In this document: piece by piece, positions 16,820-25,695 of the stretch
How positions within the stretch are numbered: position 1 is the first letter of the stretch
How the letters are laid out: each line of letters begins with the position of its first letter
Origin: Gordonia sp. (in: high G+C Gram-positive bacteria)
GTDB taxonomy: Bacteria; Actinomycetota; Actinomycetes; Mycobacteriales; Mycobacteriaceae
Reading direction: 5' to 3'
Assembly: GCF_012515855.1 (NCBI RefSeq)
Contig: NZ_JAAYXO010000104.1
Span: forward strand, 1 to 61,595
DNA: 61,595 nucleotides
Notes under the pieces: model-generated
Database searches by the model: none
Seen by the model: only the letters and a program-made list of their open reading frames with translations
Told to the model about the DNA's origin: nothing
Position numbers and translations under genes: made by a program

Positions 16820-19800
16820 CACCACTTCGAGCACCACCGAACGGTCGGCACGCACCCTCGCCACCGCCAAGATCGTGGCCGTCGTGACCGGACTGATCGG
16901 CATCCTGCTGGCCGCGGCCGCACCACTGCTGCCGGTCACCTACACCGACACCGAGATCAGTTGGCCGCAGGCCGCATCGGCCGGCGCGCCGCCGACGGTG
17001 GCGAACATCGCGGCGCCCAATGTGGCGTTCAACCCGCTGTCGATGGACGTCGCCGTGCCGTGCTCGCTGGCATCGCTGCTCCCCGAGGACGGCGGCGTGC
17101 TGCTGTCGACGGTTCCCAAGACCGGCCTCGAAGCCCGTCAGGTGGGGCTGTTCATCACCGCCACCCACGACAATCTGCTCGTGACCCAGCGCGGCGCGGT
17201 GCTCTTGTCGGTGCCGCGGGCCGCCGCGCAGGCGTCCGCCGACTGCGCGATCGTCGTGCACGCGGACACCTCCGGTACCCGGGGTGGCGTTGAAGGCCTT
17301 CCGGTCGAAGATGCGAATTTCGATATCCAGGACTCCAACATGCGGCCGCAGATCATCGGGGTCTACACCGATCTGCCCAAGACCGCGCCCACCGACGGGT
17401 TGAGCTTCCGGTCGACCGTCGACACCCGCTTCAGCACCAGCCCGACTCCCCTCAAGCTGACCCTGCTGATCATCGGCGTGCTGTCGACGATCGCCTCGAT
17501 CATCGCCCTTGCGGTTCTCGACGCGCGCGACGGCCGCAAGATCCGTCGGCTCCTCCCGACCCGCTGGTGGCGGCCGACCGTCCTGGACGGTTTCGTCACC
17601 GCGGTCCTGGCGCTGTGGCTGATGATCGGCGGCAACACTGCCGACGACGGCTATCAGGTGACGGTCGGGCGCGTGGCGCCCGGAGCAGGATATCTGGACA
17701 ACTACTACCGCTACTTCGGCGTGCCGCAGGATCCGTTCGGCTGGCATTACCAGTACCTCGCGAAGTGGATGGAAGTCAGCACCGCCATCCCGTGGCTGCG
17801 TCTCCTGCCGTTCCTGTTCGCCATCGCGACGTGGTTCCTGATCAGCCGGATCGCCATCCCGCGCCTGGGCCGCACCCTGCGCTCGGACTCCGTGGCCCGG
17901 TGGGCTGCTGCCCTCGCCTTCCTCGCCGTCTGGATGCCGTTCAACAACGGTCTCCGCGTCGAGCCGGCGATCACGCTGGGCATCCTTCTCACCTGGGTGC
18001 TGGTGGAGCGCGCGATCGCGACGGGCCGTTTCGTCCCCTATGCGCTGGCCATCGTGTCGGCGGCATTCACGCTGACGATTCACCCGGTCGGCGCCGTCGC
18101 CGCCGTCGCCCTGGTGGCCGGCCTGCGGCCGATGCTGCGTCGTCTGAAGTCCCGCCGCGGCGACATCGGACTGTGGCCGATCCTGATCCCGACGACCGCC
18201 TCCGGGCTGCTGGTGATGTACGAGATCTTCGCCGATCAGCCGATCGCGACCATCCTGGAAGGCATCGAGGCCCAGGGCGTCGTCGGACCGACCAACAAGT
18301 GGTCCAACGAGGCCATGCGCTGGTACATCCTGCTGAACCCCACGCCCGACGGTTCGATTGCGCGGCGTGTCGGCATCTTCGTCACCATCCTGGCCGTCCT
18401 GCTGGTGGTCCTGGTGCTGGTGCGCAAGCGCAACGTCTCCGGGGTCGCGACCGCTGCGGTGTGGCGCCTGGTCGCCGTCACCGGCGGCGCTGTCGCCGTC
18501 CTGGCGTTCGTGCCGACCAAGGCGACCCACCAGATGGGCATCTTCGCCTCCCTCGCCGGCCCGTTGGCAGCTGCGGCGACGGCCTTCCTCCAGCCGAGCA
18601 TCGTGCGACGCCGCTGCAACCGGACGTTCTTCGCCGCGGCCGCCGCGTACGCGCTCGCCGTGGCCTTCGCCGGTCGGAATCAGTGGTGGTACGTCGGCAG
18701 TTACGGCATCCCGTGGGCCGACGACACCCCGCACGTGGCGGGCATCGAACTGTTCTGGCCGATCTTCGCCGTGGCCGTGGCACTGACCGCGCTCGGCATC
18801 TGGCATTACTACCGCGACGACGCTCGCGCGCAGACCGGCGACGAGCGACCGGAGCCCGCTCCGTATCTTCGCGGCGCATCCCGCGCTCTGGACAAGCTGC
18901 CGATGTACGCGCTCGTCATCATGTCGGCCTCGATCCTGCTGTTCAACATGATCTCGTACGGCAAGGCGACCCGGACCCAGGCCGACTCGTGGAGTTGGGC
19001 CAGCTCGAACATCGACACCTTCCGGGGCAAGCCGTGCGCCCTCGCCGAAGCAGTCCTGGTGGAGCCGGATCCGAACGAAGGACTCCTGGCTCCGGCAGCG
19101 CTGTCGGGCCGCGCCGCGCCGGGCATCGCTCAGGCCCTCGCCGGTGGACCGATCCCTTCGGGGTTCAGTCCAGACGGTGTGCCGTCGCACCTGGAGACCG
19201 AGGAGGAGGCGTCCGAAGGGTCCGACGACACCGACACGCAGTCCGCGCAGCCGGTCGACGACAGTCAGCGCGAGTCGGCGACCGACCTCACCGAGACCAC
19301 CTCGTCGTCGGACACCAGCGGTGGCACCACCCGGACCAAGGGGGTCAACGGCTCGTCGGTCAAGCTCCCGTTCGGCCTGGACCAGAAGCGCGTCCCGGTC
19401 CTCGGCACCTACGGCACCGAGACCGGCATGGGGCATCTGACGTCGGACTGGTATCAGCTGCCGAAGCGGTCGGCCGACCGACCGCTGGTGACGATGTCGG
19501 TGGCGGGCAAGATCGAGACGATCGATGCGCTCGCGGTGATGCGCAAGGGCCAGTCCCTGCGCCTGGAGGCCGGCCGCGTCGGTGCCGACGGCACTGTCAC
19601 GACCGTCGCGTCGCTGATTCCGCACGACGCGGGCGGGGCACCGGAGTGGCGCAACGTGAGCTTCCCGATGGACCAGATCCCCGGCGGAGCGACGGTGGTG
19701 CGTGTGGTCGCCGAAGACACCTCGCCGAGCGTTGACGCCTGGCTGGCAGTGACCCCACCGCGTTCGACCAAGCTGAAGACCCTCAACGAGCTCGTCGGGC

Positions 19801-20162
19801 GTGAGGATCCGGTGCTCCTGGACTGGGAGGTCGCCTTCGCGTTCCCGTGCCAGCGTCCGGCAGCGGTGGTCCACGGCGTGCTGGAGACCCCCAAGTGGCG
19901 CGTCACGCCCGACGCCGAGGGCGAGCGAGTGAACTCAGCCCGCTGGATGGCGGGCGACTACGGCGGTCCACTCGGCATCACCGAGAACGAGTTGAGTCCC
20001 ACCGAGATCCCCGCGTACCTGAAGAACGACTGGGCACGGGACTGGGGATCGTTGCAGCGCTATACCCCGCTGCTGCCTCAGCGCGACGCCGAGCTGACCC
20101 TGACCGACGCCGATCGCAGCGGGCTGTGGACACCCGGGCCCATGCGAGTGATCAGGAACTGA
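16812..20162 (+). CDS. Emb-family arabinosyltransferase, second of two
   Basis: A 1116-residue paralogue of the preceding protein with the same GT-C architecture. Catalytic Asp278-Asp279 occur in TADDGY, followed by the family block YLDNYYRYFG. A Ser/Thr/Asp/Glu-rich, low-complexity stretch at residues about 796-843 (DNA 19198-19340) interrupts the C-terminal extracellular region and is absent from the first Emb. The ending GLWTPGPMRV recalls EmbB/EmbC C-termini, whereas the first protein does not have it; this is suggestive only. ATG 16812 follows GGGAGAAG and overlaps the first gene by 8 nt, so the two are translated together, in line with Emb proteins working as heterodimers. No glfT, aft or dpr genes lie next to the pair here. 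Confidence 0.93.
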   Translation: MTDTTSSTTERSARTLATAKIVAVVTGLIGILLAAAAPLLPVTYTDTEISWPQAASAGAPPTVANIAAPNVAFNPLSMDVAVPCSLASLLPEDGGVLLSTVPKTGLEARQVGLFITATHDNLLVTQRGAVLLSVPRAAAQASADCAIVVHADTSGTRGGVEGLPVEDANFDIQDSNMRPQIIGVYTDLPKTAPTDGLSFRSTVDTRFSTSPTPLKLTLLIIGVLSTIASIIALAVLDARDGRKIRRLLPTRWWRPTVLDGFVTAVLALWLMIGGNTADDGYQVTVGRVAPGAGYLDNYYRYFGVPQDPFGWHYQYLAKWMEVSTAIPWLRLLPFLFAIATWFLISRIAIPRLGRTLRSDSVARWAAALAFLAVWMPFNNGLRVEPAITLGILLTWVLVERAIATGRFVPYALAIVSAAFTLTIHPVGAVAAVALVAGLRPMLRRLKSRRGDIGLWPILIPTTASGLLVMYEIFADQPIATILEGIEAQGVVGPTNKWSNEAMRWYILLNPTPDGSIARRVGIFVTILAVLLVVLVLVRKRNVSGVATAAVWRLVAVTGGAVAVLAFVPTKATHQMGIFASLAGPLAAAATAFLQPSIVRRRCNRTFFAAAAAYALAVAFAGRNQWWYVGSYGIPWADDTPHVAGIELFWPIFAVAVALTALGIWHYYRDDARAQTGDERPEPAPYLRGASRALDKLPMYALVIMSASILLFNMISYGKATRTQADSWSWASSNIDTFRGKPCALAEAVLVEPDPNEGLLAPAALSGRAAPGIAQALAGGPIPSGFSPDGVPSHLETEEEASEGSDDTDTQSAQPVDDSQRESATDLTETTSSSDTSGGTTRTKGVNGSSVKLPFGLDQKRVPVLGTYGTETGMGHLTSDWYQLPKRSADRPLVTMSVAGKIETIDALAVMRKGQSLRLEAGRVGADGTVTTVASLIPHDAGGAPEWRNVSFPMDQIPGGATVVRVVAEDTSPSVDAWLAVTPPRSTKLKTLNELVGREDPVLLDWEVAFAFPCQRPAAVVHGVLETPKWRVTPDAEGERVNSARWMAGDYGGPLGITENELSPTEIPAYLKNDWARDWGSLQRYTPLLPQRDAELTLTDADRSGLWTPGPMRVIRN

Positions 20163-20331
20163 TCGGGTCGAAGACCGACCAGCAGATGTCGTTGCGCAGA
20201 CGCTGATCGTCGAGCACGAGCTCGCGAACTCGCGGGGGCAACCGATCACGTTGCCAGCGGGCCTCGCGAGCTCGTGCGTCTTCGCCGTCGGCACGGGAGG
20301 CCGTCGCCATCACCGCCTTGATGGCGTTCAT
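20152..20331 (-). CDS. Small hypothetical protein, 59 residues
   Basis: An open frame of 59 codons from ATG 20331, convergent with the second emb gene and overlapping its last 11 bp. The product is hydrophilic, rich in Arg and Asp, ends with an NDICWSVFD segment and has no membrane helix. Third-position GC is high, as in real genes here, but the ribosome site (GATGGGATC) is weak. I do not recognise it. The only other content of this 240-bp gap is the promoter of the next gene. Confidence 0.4.
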   Translation of the reverse strand: MNAIKAVMATASRADGEDARAREARWQRDRLPPRVRELVLDDQRLRNDICWSVFDPISS

Positions 20332-20405
20332 GATCCCATCGGTTCGACGGTACTCGGCCGCCGGGCACGATCGTCGCCGTCGCACGCGGCCGATAGGCTG
20401 ACGTG

Positions 20406-21482
20406 ATGACGACTGCCGCCTCTCCCCTCGCTTTCACTCGCGGCCCGGCCTGGGCCAACCGCATCGCGCTGGCGCCGCTGACCAATCTGCAGAGCAACGC
20501 CGATGGCACCCTCACCGACGACGAGCATGATTGGCTGGTCCGTCGCGGGCAGGGCGGGTTCGGCATGGTCATGACGTGCGCGGCCTGGGTCACCGAGAGG
20601 GGACACAGCTTCGACGGCCAGCTCGGCGTGAGCGGACCGCAACACTTCGACGGCCTGCAGCGCCTGGCGCGCGGCCTGCGCGAGGCGGGAACCGTCTCGT
20701 CCATTCAGCTGCAGCACGGCGGACGACGCGGTGACGGTCAGCTCGACCCGCTGCGCGCCGCGCCCTGGACCGAGGAAGCCAAGAATGCGGTGGCGATGAC
20801 CACCGCGGAGGTGGAAGCGGTCGTGACCGATTTCGCCGACGCGGCAGCGCTCGCAGAACGCGCAGGGTTCGACGGCGCGGAGATTCACGGCGCCCACGGG
20901 TACCTGATCGGCCAGTTCCTCGACGGCCGCAGCAATCAGCGCAGCGACAGGTACGGCGGCAGCGCCGACAACCGCTTCCGCATCGTGCACGAGGTGGTCG
21001 ACGCGGTCCGTCGGGCCACCGGCCCCGACTTCCAGGTGGGCCTGCGCCTGTCGCCCGAGCGGTACGGCATTCCCCTGGCAGAAGGTCTCGAACTGGCATC
21101 CCAGGCACTCGGGGCCGGGCAGCTGGACTACCTCGACATGTCGCTGTGGGACGCGTTCAAGGAGCCGCACGAAGAGGCCCACCGCGGCCGACGGCTGCTG
21201 GATCTGTTCGCCGAGCTGCCGCGTGCCGACACCCGCCTCGGCGTGGCGGGCAAGATCCTCAGCGGTGCCCAGGTGGCCGAATGCCTCGCCGCCGGCGCCG
21301 ACTTCGTTCTCATCGGCACCGGCGGGATCCTGCATCACGACTTCGCGGCCAAGGTGGTCGCGGACCCGGGTTTCGCGTCTATTGCGCATCCGGTCTCGGC
21401 CGACCACATGCGATCGGAGTCCGTCGGACCGGCGTTCCTGAACTACCTGGCGACCAACTGGGACGACTTCGTCCTGCGCTGA
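20406..21482 (+). CDS. Old yellow enzyme-type NADH:flavin oxidoreductase
   Basis: A 358-residue FMN-dependent TIM-barrel reductase of the OYE family. It shows an early NRIALAPLTN strand, the GAEIHGAHGYLIGQFLDG block with the paired His-Asn-type ligand region, the NQRSDRYGGS loop and a late VLIGTGGILHHD phosphate-binding strand. Such enzymes reduce activated C=C bonds of enones, nitro-compounds or quinones. ATG 20406 is preferred to the adjacent GTG 20403 because TAGGCT (20394-20399) lies 7 nt upstream, which predicts a leaderless transcript starting on the A of ATG. It is a single-gene unit, convergent with the copper ATPase 30 bp further on. Confidence 0.9.
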   Translation: MTTAASPLAFTRGPAWANRIALAPLTNLQSNADGTLTDDEHDWLVRRGQGGFGMVMTCAAWVTERGHSFDGQLGVSGPQHFDGLQRLARGLREAGTVSSIQLQHGGRRGDGQLDPLRAAPWTEEAKNAVAMTTAEVEAVVTDFADAAALAERAGFDGAEIHGAHGYLIGQFLDGRSNQRSDRYGGSADNRFRIVHEVVDAVRRATGPDFQVGLRLSPERYGIPLAEGLELASQALGAGQLDYLDMSLWDAFKEPHEEAHRGRRLLDLFAELPRADTRLGVAGKILSGAQVAECLAAGADFVLIGTGGILHHDFAAKVVADPGFASIAHPVSADHMRSESVGPAFLNYLATNWDDFVLR

Positions 21483-21512
21483 TCCCCCGGTCCCCGGTCC
21501 GACGAACTCCGC

Positions 21513-23681
21513 CTACGCGAGTACGCGCGCGGTGCTGGCGGCCGGATCGAGATCGAGGCGACGCAGCAACTGCGAGTTGAGCGCGACGACGATCGTCGAC
21601 ACCGACATCAGGATGGCGCCGACGCTCATCGGCATCACGAAGCCGATGGGAGCCAGCACGCCCGCGGCCAGCGGGACGGAGATCAGGTTGTAGCCCGCCG
21701 CCCACCACAGGTTCTCCTTCATCTTGCGGTAGCCGGCGCGCGACAGTTCGATCACCGACAGCACCGAGCGGGGATCCGAGCTCGCGAGTACCACTCCGGC
21801 GGAGGCGATGGCGACGTCTGTGCCCGCACCGATGGCGATGCCGACGTCGGCGGTGGCGAGGGCCGGGGCGTCGTTGACGCCGTCGCCGACCATGGCGACC
21901 ACGCGACCCTCCGCCTGGAGCTCGGCCACCTTGCCCGCCTTGTCCTCCGGCCGGACTCCGGCGTACACGCGGTCGACGCCGAGTTCGGCGGCCACCGTCT
22001 GCGCCACGGCCTGGGCGTCGCCGGTGATCATCACGACCTCGACGCCGAGCCGGTGCAGGGCGTTCACCGCGTCGCGGGACTCGGGACGGATGTCGTCGGC
22101 CAGCTTCAGCGCGCCGACCACCCGACCGTCGCTCACCACGTGGAGGATGATGGCGCCCTCGGTGCGCCAGCGGTCGGCGACCTCGAGTTCGTCCGCTCCA
22201 TGCAGCGCGAGCATCCGCGGCCCGCCGACCTCCACCCGAACTCCGTCGACCGTGGCTGCGACGCCGGTTGCGGGCTCCGAGGTGAACTCGGTGGCGGCGG
22301 GCACCGGCAGTGCGCGCTCGGCGGCCGCACCGACGATCGCGACAGCGAGCGGGTGTTCGCTGTCGGACTCGGCGGCCGCGGCCAGCGCGAGGACCTCGTC
22401 GTCGGTGTGCTCGCCTGCCGTCATCACCTCGACGACCGTCGGCGCTCCCTTGGTGAGCGTGCCGGTCTTGTCGAACAGGACGGTGTCGACCGACCGCATC
22501 CGCTCCAGAGCCAACCGGTCCTTCACCAGGACGCCTCCGCGGGCGGCGCGTTCGGTGGCGATCGAGACGACCAGCGGAATGGCGAGACCGAGGGCGTGGG
22601 GGCAGGCGATAACCAGCACGGTGATCACTCGGATCACGGCGTTGTCGGGCATGCCCAGGGCCATCCAGATCACCGCGGTGAGGGCAGCGGATCCGAGCGC
22701 GAACCAGAAGAGCCAGCCTGCGGCGCGGTCGGCCAGACGCTGCGCCTTCGACGAGGACGCCTGCGCGTCGGCGACCATGCGGGCGATGCCCGCCAGCGCG
22801 GTGTCATCCCCGACTGCGGTCACCCGGATACGAAGTCCGGAGTCGGTGGCGACGGTTCCTGCGACTACCGCATCACCGATGGTCCGGGAGACGGTGCGGG
22901 ACTCCCCCGTGACCATCGATTCGTCGACGTCGGCCGTCCCGTCGACGACCGTTCCGTCGGCCGGGATGGAAGCGCCCGGACGGACGAGGACGATGTCGCC
23001 GAGCCGGATATCGGCGGGCGCCACACGACGGGTCTCGTCGCCCTCGACCACTTCGGCTTCGTCCGGCAGCAGGGCTGCCAAGGAGTCGAGCGCCGACGTG
23101 GTCTGGGCCAGCGAGGCCATCTCGATCCAGTGGCCGAGCAGCATGATCACCACGAGGAGAGCGAGCTCCCACCAGAAGCTCAGTTCGTGGCTCAGCAGTC
23201 CCAGGGTCGATCCCCACGAGGAGATGAACGCGACGGTGATCGCGAGGCCGATGAGAAGCATCATTCCGGGCTTGCGGGCACGGATCTCCTCGACCGCGCC
23301 GGTCAGGAACGGTCGACCGCCCCACAGGTAGACCACCGTGCCCAGAACCGGCGCGATCCAGCGCGCCCAGCTCGGGACGTCGTAGCCGAAGAGGTCGGCG
23401 AACATCGGGTCGAAGACGACCACCGGCACCGCGACGGCGGCCATCGTCCAGAAGAGTCGCCGGAACACGGCGACATGACCGGCGTGACCCCCGTGGGAGT
23501 CATGGCCCGAGTGTGAGTCACGGCCCGGCGAGTCGTCACCGTGGTGCTCCGCATGGCCGTCGTGGACGTCGTGGCTCGAGTGAGCCTCATTCCCGGCATG
23601 CGACCCGTGGTGGGCCGCTTCTCCATGCTCGTGGATCGCATCCGCCGGGTGATGCGTCGCGCCGCTCTCCGTGTGTGCCAT
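21513..23681 (-). CDS. CopB-type (P1B-3) copper-exporting P-type ATPase
   Basis: A 722-residue heavy-metal ATPase. The N-terminus is extremely His-rich (19 His in the first 69 residues) and lacks CxxC metal domains. The intramembrane metal motif is Cys360-Pro-His, not CPC. Transmembrane motifs YNLISVP and MSVSTIVVALN complete the P1B-3 (CopB) signature. The actuator loop has TGES, the phosphorylation site is Asp404 in DKTGT, SEHP is the nucleotide-domain HP motif and GDGVNDAPAL is intact. It exports Cu(II)/Cu(I) from the cytosol. ATG 23681 sits exactly 7 nt from a -10 element, with a CsoR-like dyad inside the promoter spacer, so copper-responsive derepression is expected. No csoR or copper chaperone gene is adjacent. 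Confidence 0.93.
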   Translation of the reverse strand: MAHTESGATHHPADAIHEHGEAAHHGSHAGNEAHSSHDVHDGHAEHHGDDSPGRDSHSGHDSHGGHAGHVAVFRRLFWTMAAVAVPVVVFDPMFADLFGYDVPSWARWIAPVLGTVVYLWGGRPFLTGAVEEIRARKPGMMLLIGLAITVAFISSWGSTLGLLSHELSFWWELALLVVIMLLGHWIEMASLAQTTSALDSLAALLPDEAEVVEGDETRRVAPADIRLGDIVLVRPGASIPADGTVVDGTADVDESMVTGESRTVSRTIGDAVVAGTVATDSGLRIRVTAVGDDTALAGIARMVADAQASSSKAQRLADRAAGWLFWFALGSAALTAVIWMALGMPDNAVIRVITVLVIACPHALGLAIPLVVSIATERAARGGVLVKDRLALERMRSVDTVLFDKTGTLTKGAPTVVEVMTAGEHTDDEVLALAAAAESDSEHPLAVAIVGAAAERALPVPAATEFTSEPATGVAATVDGVRVEVGGPRMLALHGADELEVADRWRTEGAIILHVVSDGRVVGALKLADDIRPESRDAVNALHRLGVEVVMITGDAQAVAQTVAAELGVDRVYAGVRPEDKAGKVAELQAEGRVVAMVGDGVNDAPALATADVGIAIGAGTDVAIASAGVVLASSDPRSVLSVIELSRAGYRKMKENLWWAAGYNLISVPLAAGVLAPIGFVMPMSVGAILMSVSTIVVALNSQLLRRLDLDPAASTARVLA

Positions 23682-23687
23682 GAACCG

Positions 23688-23716
23688 AAGGTATACCCAT
23701 AGGGGGTATGGGTCAA
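23688..23716 (-). promoter_or_regulatory. Copper ATPase promoter with CsoR-like operator in the spacer
   Basis: Minus-strand -35 TTGACC (23711-23716) and -10 TACCTT (23688-23693) are 17 bp apart, and the start codon lies at leaderless distance. The spacer is almost filled by the dyad ATACCC-N5-GGGTAT (23693-23709), which matches CsoR-type operators (paired TACCC/GGGTA). It lies between the ATPase and the divergent DUF1345 gene and could govern both. Confidence 0.7.
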
Positions 23717-23775
23717 GGGTCAATTCAGCGCGGCTTGCTTCGCGGCTCGCCACCGACCCACGTACGCTTCTCGAC

Positions 23776-24420
23776 ATGCACAACCGCGTGGATCGTCGCT
23801 CCCGCATGGCCGGATTCGCCGCCACCGTCGCCGATTCAGTCCTCGTCGCACTGTCGTTGGTCAGCGTCTTCGCGGACTCTTTGATTCTGATGGTGATCTG
23901 GGAAGTCACCGCCGTGGCCTACATCGTAGCGGCCTGGCTCCTCAGCCAGCGGATGACCATGCGCGGCGCCTCCGACAGCCGCACCGGAATCTTCCAGTGG
24001 CTGTCGTGGTTGATGCCGCTCGCAGCCAGTGTCGCGGGTATCAACGCCGCACTCTTGGCGCTGGTCGGCAAGAGTCTCGTCGAGGACGGGTACGACGTCG
24101 GCGGCCTCCGCGTGCTCGGCGTCGCCGGAATCATCATCTCGTGGGCGCTGCTCAACGCCAGTTTCGTGAACGTGTACATGACACTGCTGGACAGGGCGAA
24201 GCCCGACGCCCCGCCCTTCCATGTACCGGGTGAGCCCCATCCCGATTATCCGGAGATGATCTACTTCTCGTTCACCATCGGCACCAGCTTCTCGGTATCG
24301 GACGTGCACGTGATCACCAGACAGGCGCGTCGAGCAGTGCTCGTTCACAGCGTCGTCGCCTTCTTCTTCAACGCGATCGTGGTCGCTGCGGCCTTCCAGG
24401 TCCTGCAGCAGATCACGTGA
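23776..24420 (+). CDS. DUF1345-family membrane protein
   Basis: A 214-residue protein with about five hydrophobic helices. The signature of the family is the block FSFTIGTSFSVSDVHVITR followed by a last helix (ending in QVLQQIT), both clearly present. Function is unknown in the family. ATG 23776 lies 8 nt after TACGCT, so the transcript is probably leaderless. It is divergent from the copper ATPase across a 94-bp region that holds the CsoR-like operator, and its stop overlaps the LysE gene (GTGA). A role in metal or small-solute homeostasis is inference from this position only. Confidence 0.85.
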   Translation: MHNRVDRRSRMAGFAATVADSVLVALSLVSVFADSLILMVIWEVTAVAYIVAAWLLSQRMTMRGASDSRTGIFQWLSWLMPLAASVAGINAALLALVGKSLVEDGYDVGGLRVLGVAGIIISWALLNASFVNVYMTLLDRAKPDAPPFHVPGEPHPDYPEMIYFSFTIGTSFSVSDVHVITRQARRAVLVHSVVAFFFNAIVVAAAFQVLQQIT

Positions 24421-25037
24421 CCGCGTCCACCTGGTTCGCGCTGCTGGGCGCATGCCTGCTCATCAGCCTCACCCCGGGCGCAGGCGCCATCAACACGATG
24501 AACAACGCGCTCAACGTCGGCTTCCGCCGGTCCATCTGGGGCATCCTCGGGCAGCAGCTAGCCCTGCTGATCCAGCTGGTGATCGTCGCGCTGGGCCTCG
24601 GCCTGGTGATCGCCAAATCACCGACCGCGTTTGCGGTGATCCGCTACGTGGGCGCCGCCTACCTCATCTACCTGGGCATTCAGCAGATCCGAGCAAGAAC
24701 AGAGACCGACGACGACTCTCCTCGGAGTACGGTCGACGAGTCGGCGTGGTCGATGTTCACCCGCGGAGTCTGGGTCAATCTCCTCAACCCGAAAGCCATC
24801 GTCTTCCTCGTGGCATTCATCCCCGGCTTCGTGCGGACCGAGCACGACATCGCCACCCAGTACGCCCAGATCGGCGTGACCATCGTCGTCGTCGACGTCC
24901 TGATCATGTGGCTCTTCTTCGCGCTCGTCGGCCGCGCCTTCCGCCGCCTCACCAGCACCGCGCGCGGCCGGCGCCGTCTGAACCTGCTCTTCGGCGTGCT
25001 CTTCATCGGCGTCGGACTGATGTTGGTCTTCATGTAG
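24417..25037 (+). CDS. LysE/RhtB-family amino-acid exporter
   Basis: A 206-residue exporter with six predicted helices. The N-terminal motif SLTPGAGAINTMNNALNVGFRR is the LysE/RhtB-family hallmark (shown here only as its key residues Pro, Gly, Ala and Asn), followed by GAAYLIYLGIQ and the NLLNPKAIVFLVAFIPGF segment. Such proteins export amino acids or related metabolites using the proton gradient. GTG 24417 overlaps the DUF1345 stop by 4 nt; the pair forms an operon. Substrate cannot be named. Confidence 0.88.
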   Translation: MTASTWFALLGACLLISLTPGAGAINTMNNALNVGFRRSIWGILGQQLALLIQLVIVALGLGLVIAKSPTAFAVIRYVGAAYLIYLGIQQIRARTETDDDSPRSTVDESAWSMFTRGVWVNLLNPKAIVFLVAFIPGFVRTEHDIATQYAQIGVTIVVVDVLIMWLFFALVGRAFRRLTSTARGRRRLNLLFGVLFIGVGLMLVFM

Positions 25038-25121
25038 GCGACGCCTGCCTACCCGGTGCCGTCAGACGTCCGAATGGCTGCTCCCGCACCGTGTGTCAGA
25101 CTGGAGCCACACACGACGGCA

Positions 25122-25640
25122 ATGGGGGTTGGCGTGCTTGGAATCGTTTTGCTGGCCATCGGCGGGGTGGGACTGGTCCTGACCCTGTTGTCGCTGTTCG
25201 GCCTGGACTTCGGGGACTTCGACTTCGATGTCGGAGACTCGGGCGCCGGGCTGCTCTCCATCCTCATGCCGTTCACGATGGGATTCGGCCTGCTCGCCGG
25301 CGGGTTGATGCAGTTCTCCGACACCTCGACCTGGGTGGCCCTGCTCGTCGGCCTGGCCGCCGGCGCCCTGCTGTCGGTGATGACCGTCGCCCTGATCGGC
25401 TACCTCGTCGGATCCGAGGCCGAAGTGCCCTCGCTGGACTTCGTCGGATCCGCGGTCCGCGTTGTCGAACCGGTGACCCCCGGCCGATTCGGCGTCGGAG
25501 AAGTCGACTCGGTGCTCGGGTCACAGCAGATCACCATCACCTCCGACGAAGCGCTCGAGTACAACGCCTCGGCGGTCGTCATCGAGAAGCAGCCAGACCG
25601 CGACAGTTACGTGGTCGTTCGACTCTCCACCGCCTTCTGA
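25122..25640 (+). CDS. NfeD-like membrane protein paired with flotillin
   Basis: A 172-residue protein with an N-terminal hydrophobic helix, an acidic FDFD loop, two further hydrophobic segments (about 45-95) and a C-terminal soluble domain of about 65 residues rich in beta-type sequence (GSAVRVVEPVTPGRFGVGEV onward) that fits the NfeD OB-fold. A gene of this type immediately before flotillin is the classic NfeD/YuaF-flotillin pairing. Start ATG 25122 is a choice; GTG 25134, with GGGGG seven nucleotides upstream, is as likely. It probably anchors or modulates the flotillin assembly in the membrane. Confidence 0.7.
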   Translation: MGVGVLGIVLLAIGGVGLVLTLLSLFGLDFGDFDFDVGDSGAGLLSILMPFTMGFGLLAGGLMQFSDTSTWVALLVGLAAGALLSVMTVALIGYLVGSEAEVPSLDFVGSAVRVVEPVTPGRFGVGEVDSVLGSQQITITSDEALEYNASAVVIEKQPDRDSYVVVRLSTAF

Positions 25641-25695
25641 TCGTCGCCCTCCGGTTCGCCCCGCGAACCGACCGAAAGAAAGGAACCCATCACCC

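Noticed and set aside
16746-19874. 1042-codon antisense frame opposite the second emb gene
   Set aside because: Low-complexity Arg/Gly/Asp/His composition; shadow of the real gene.
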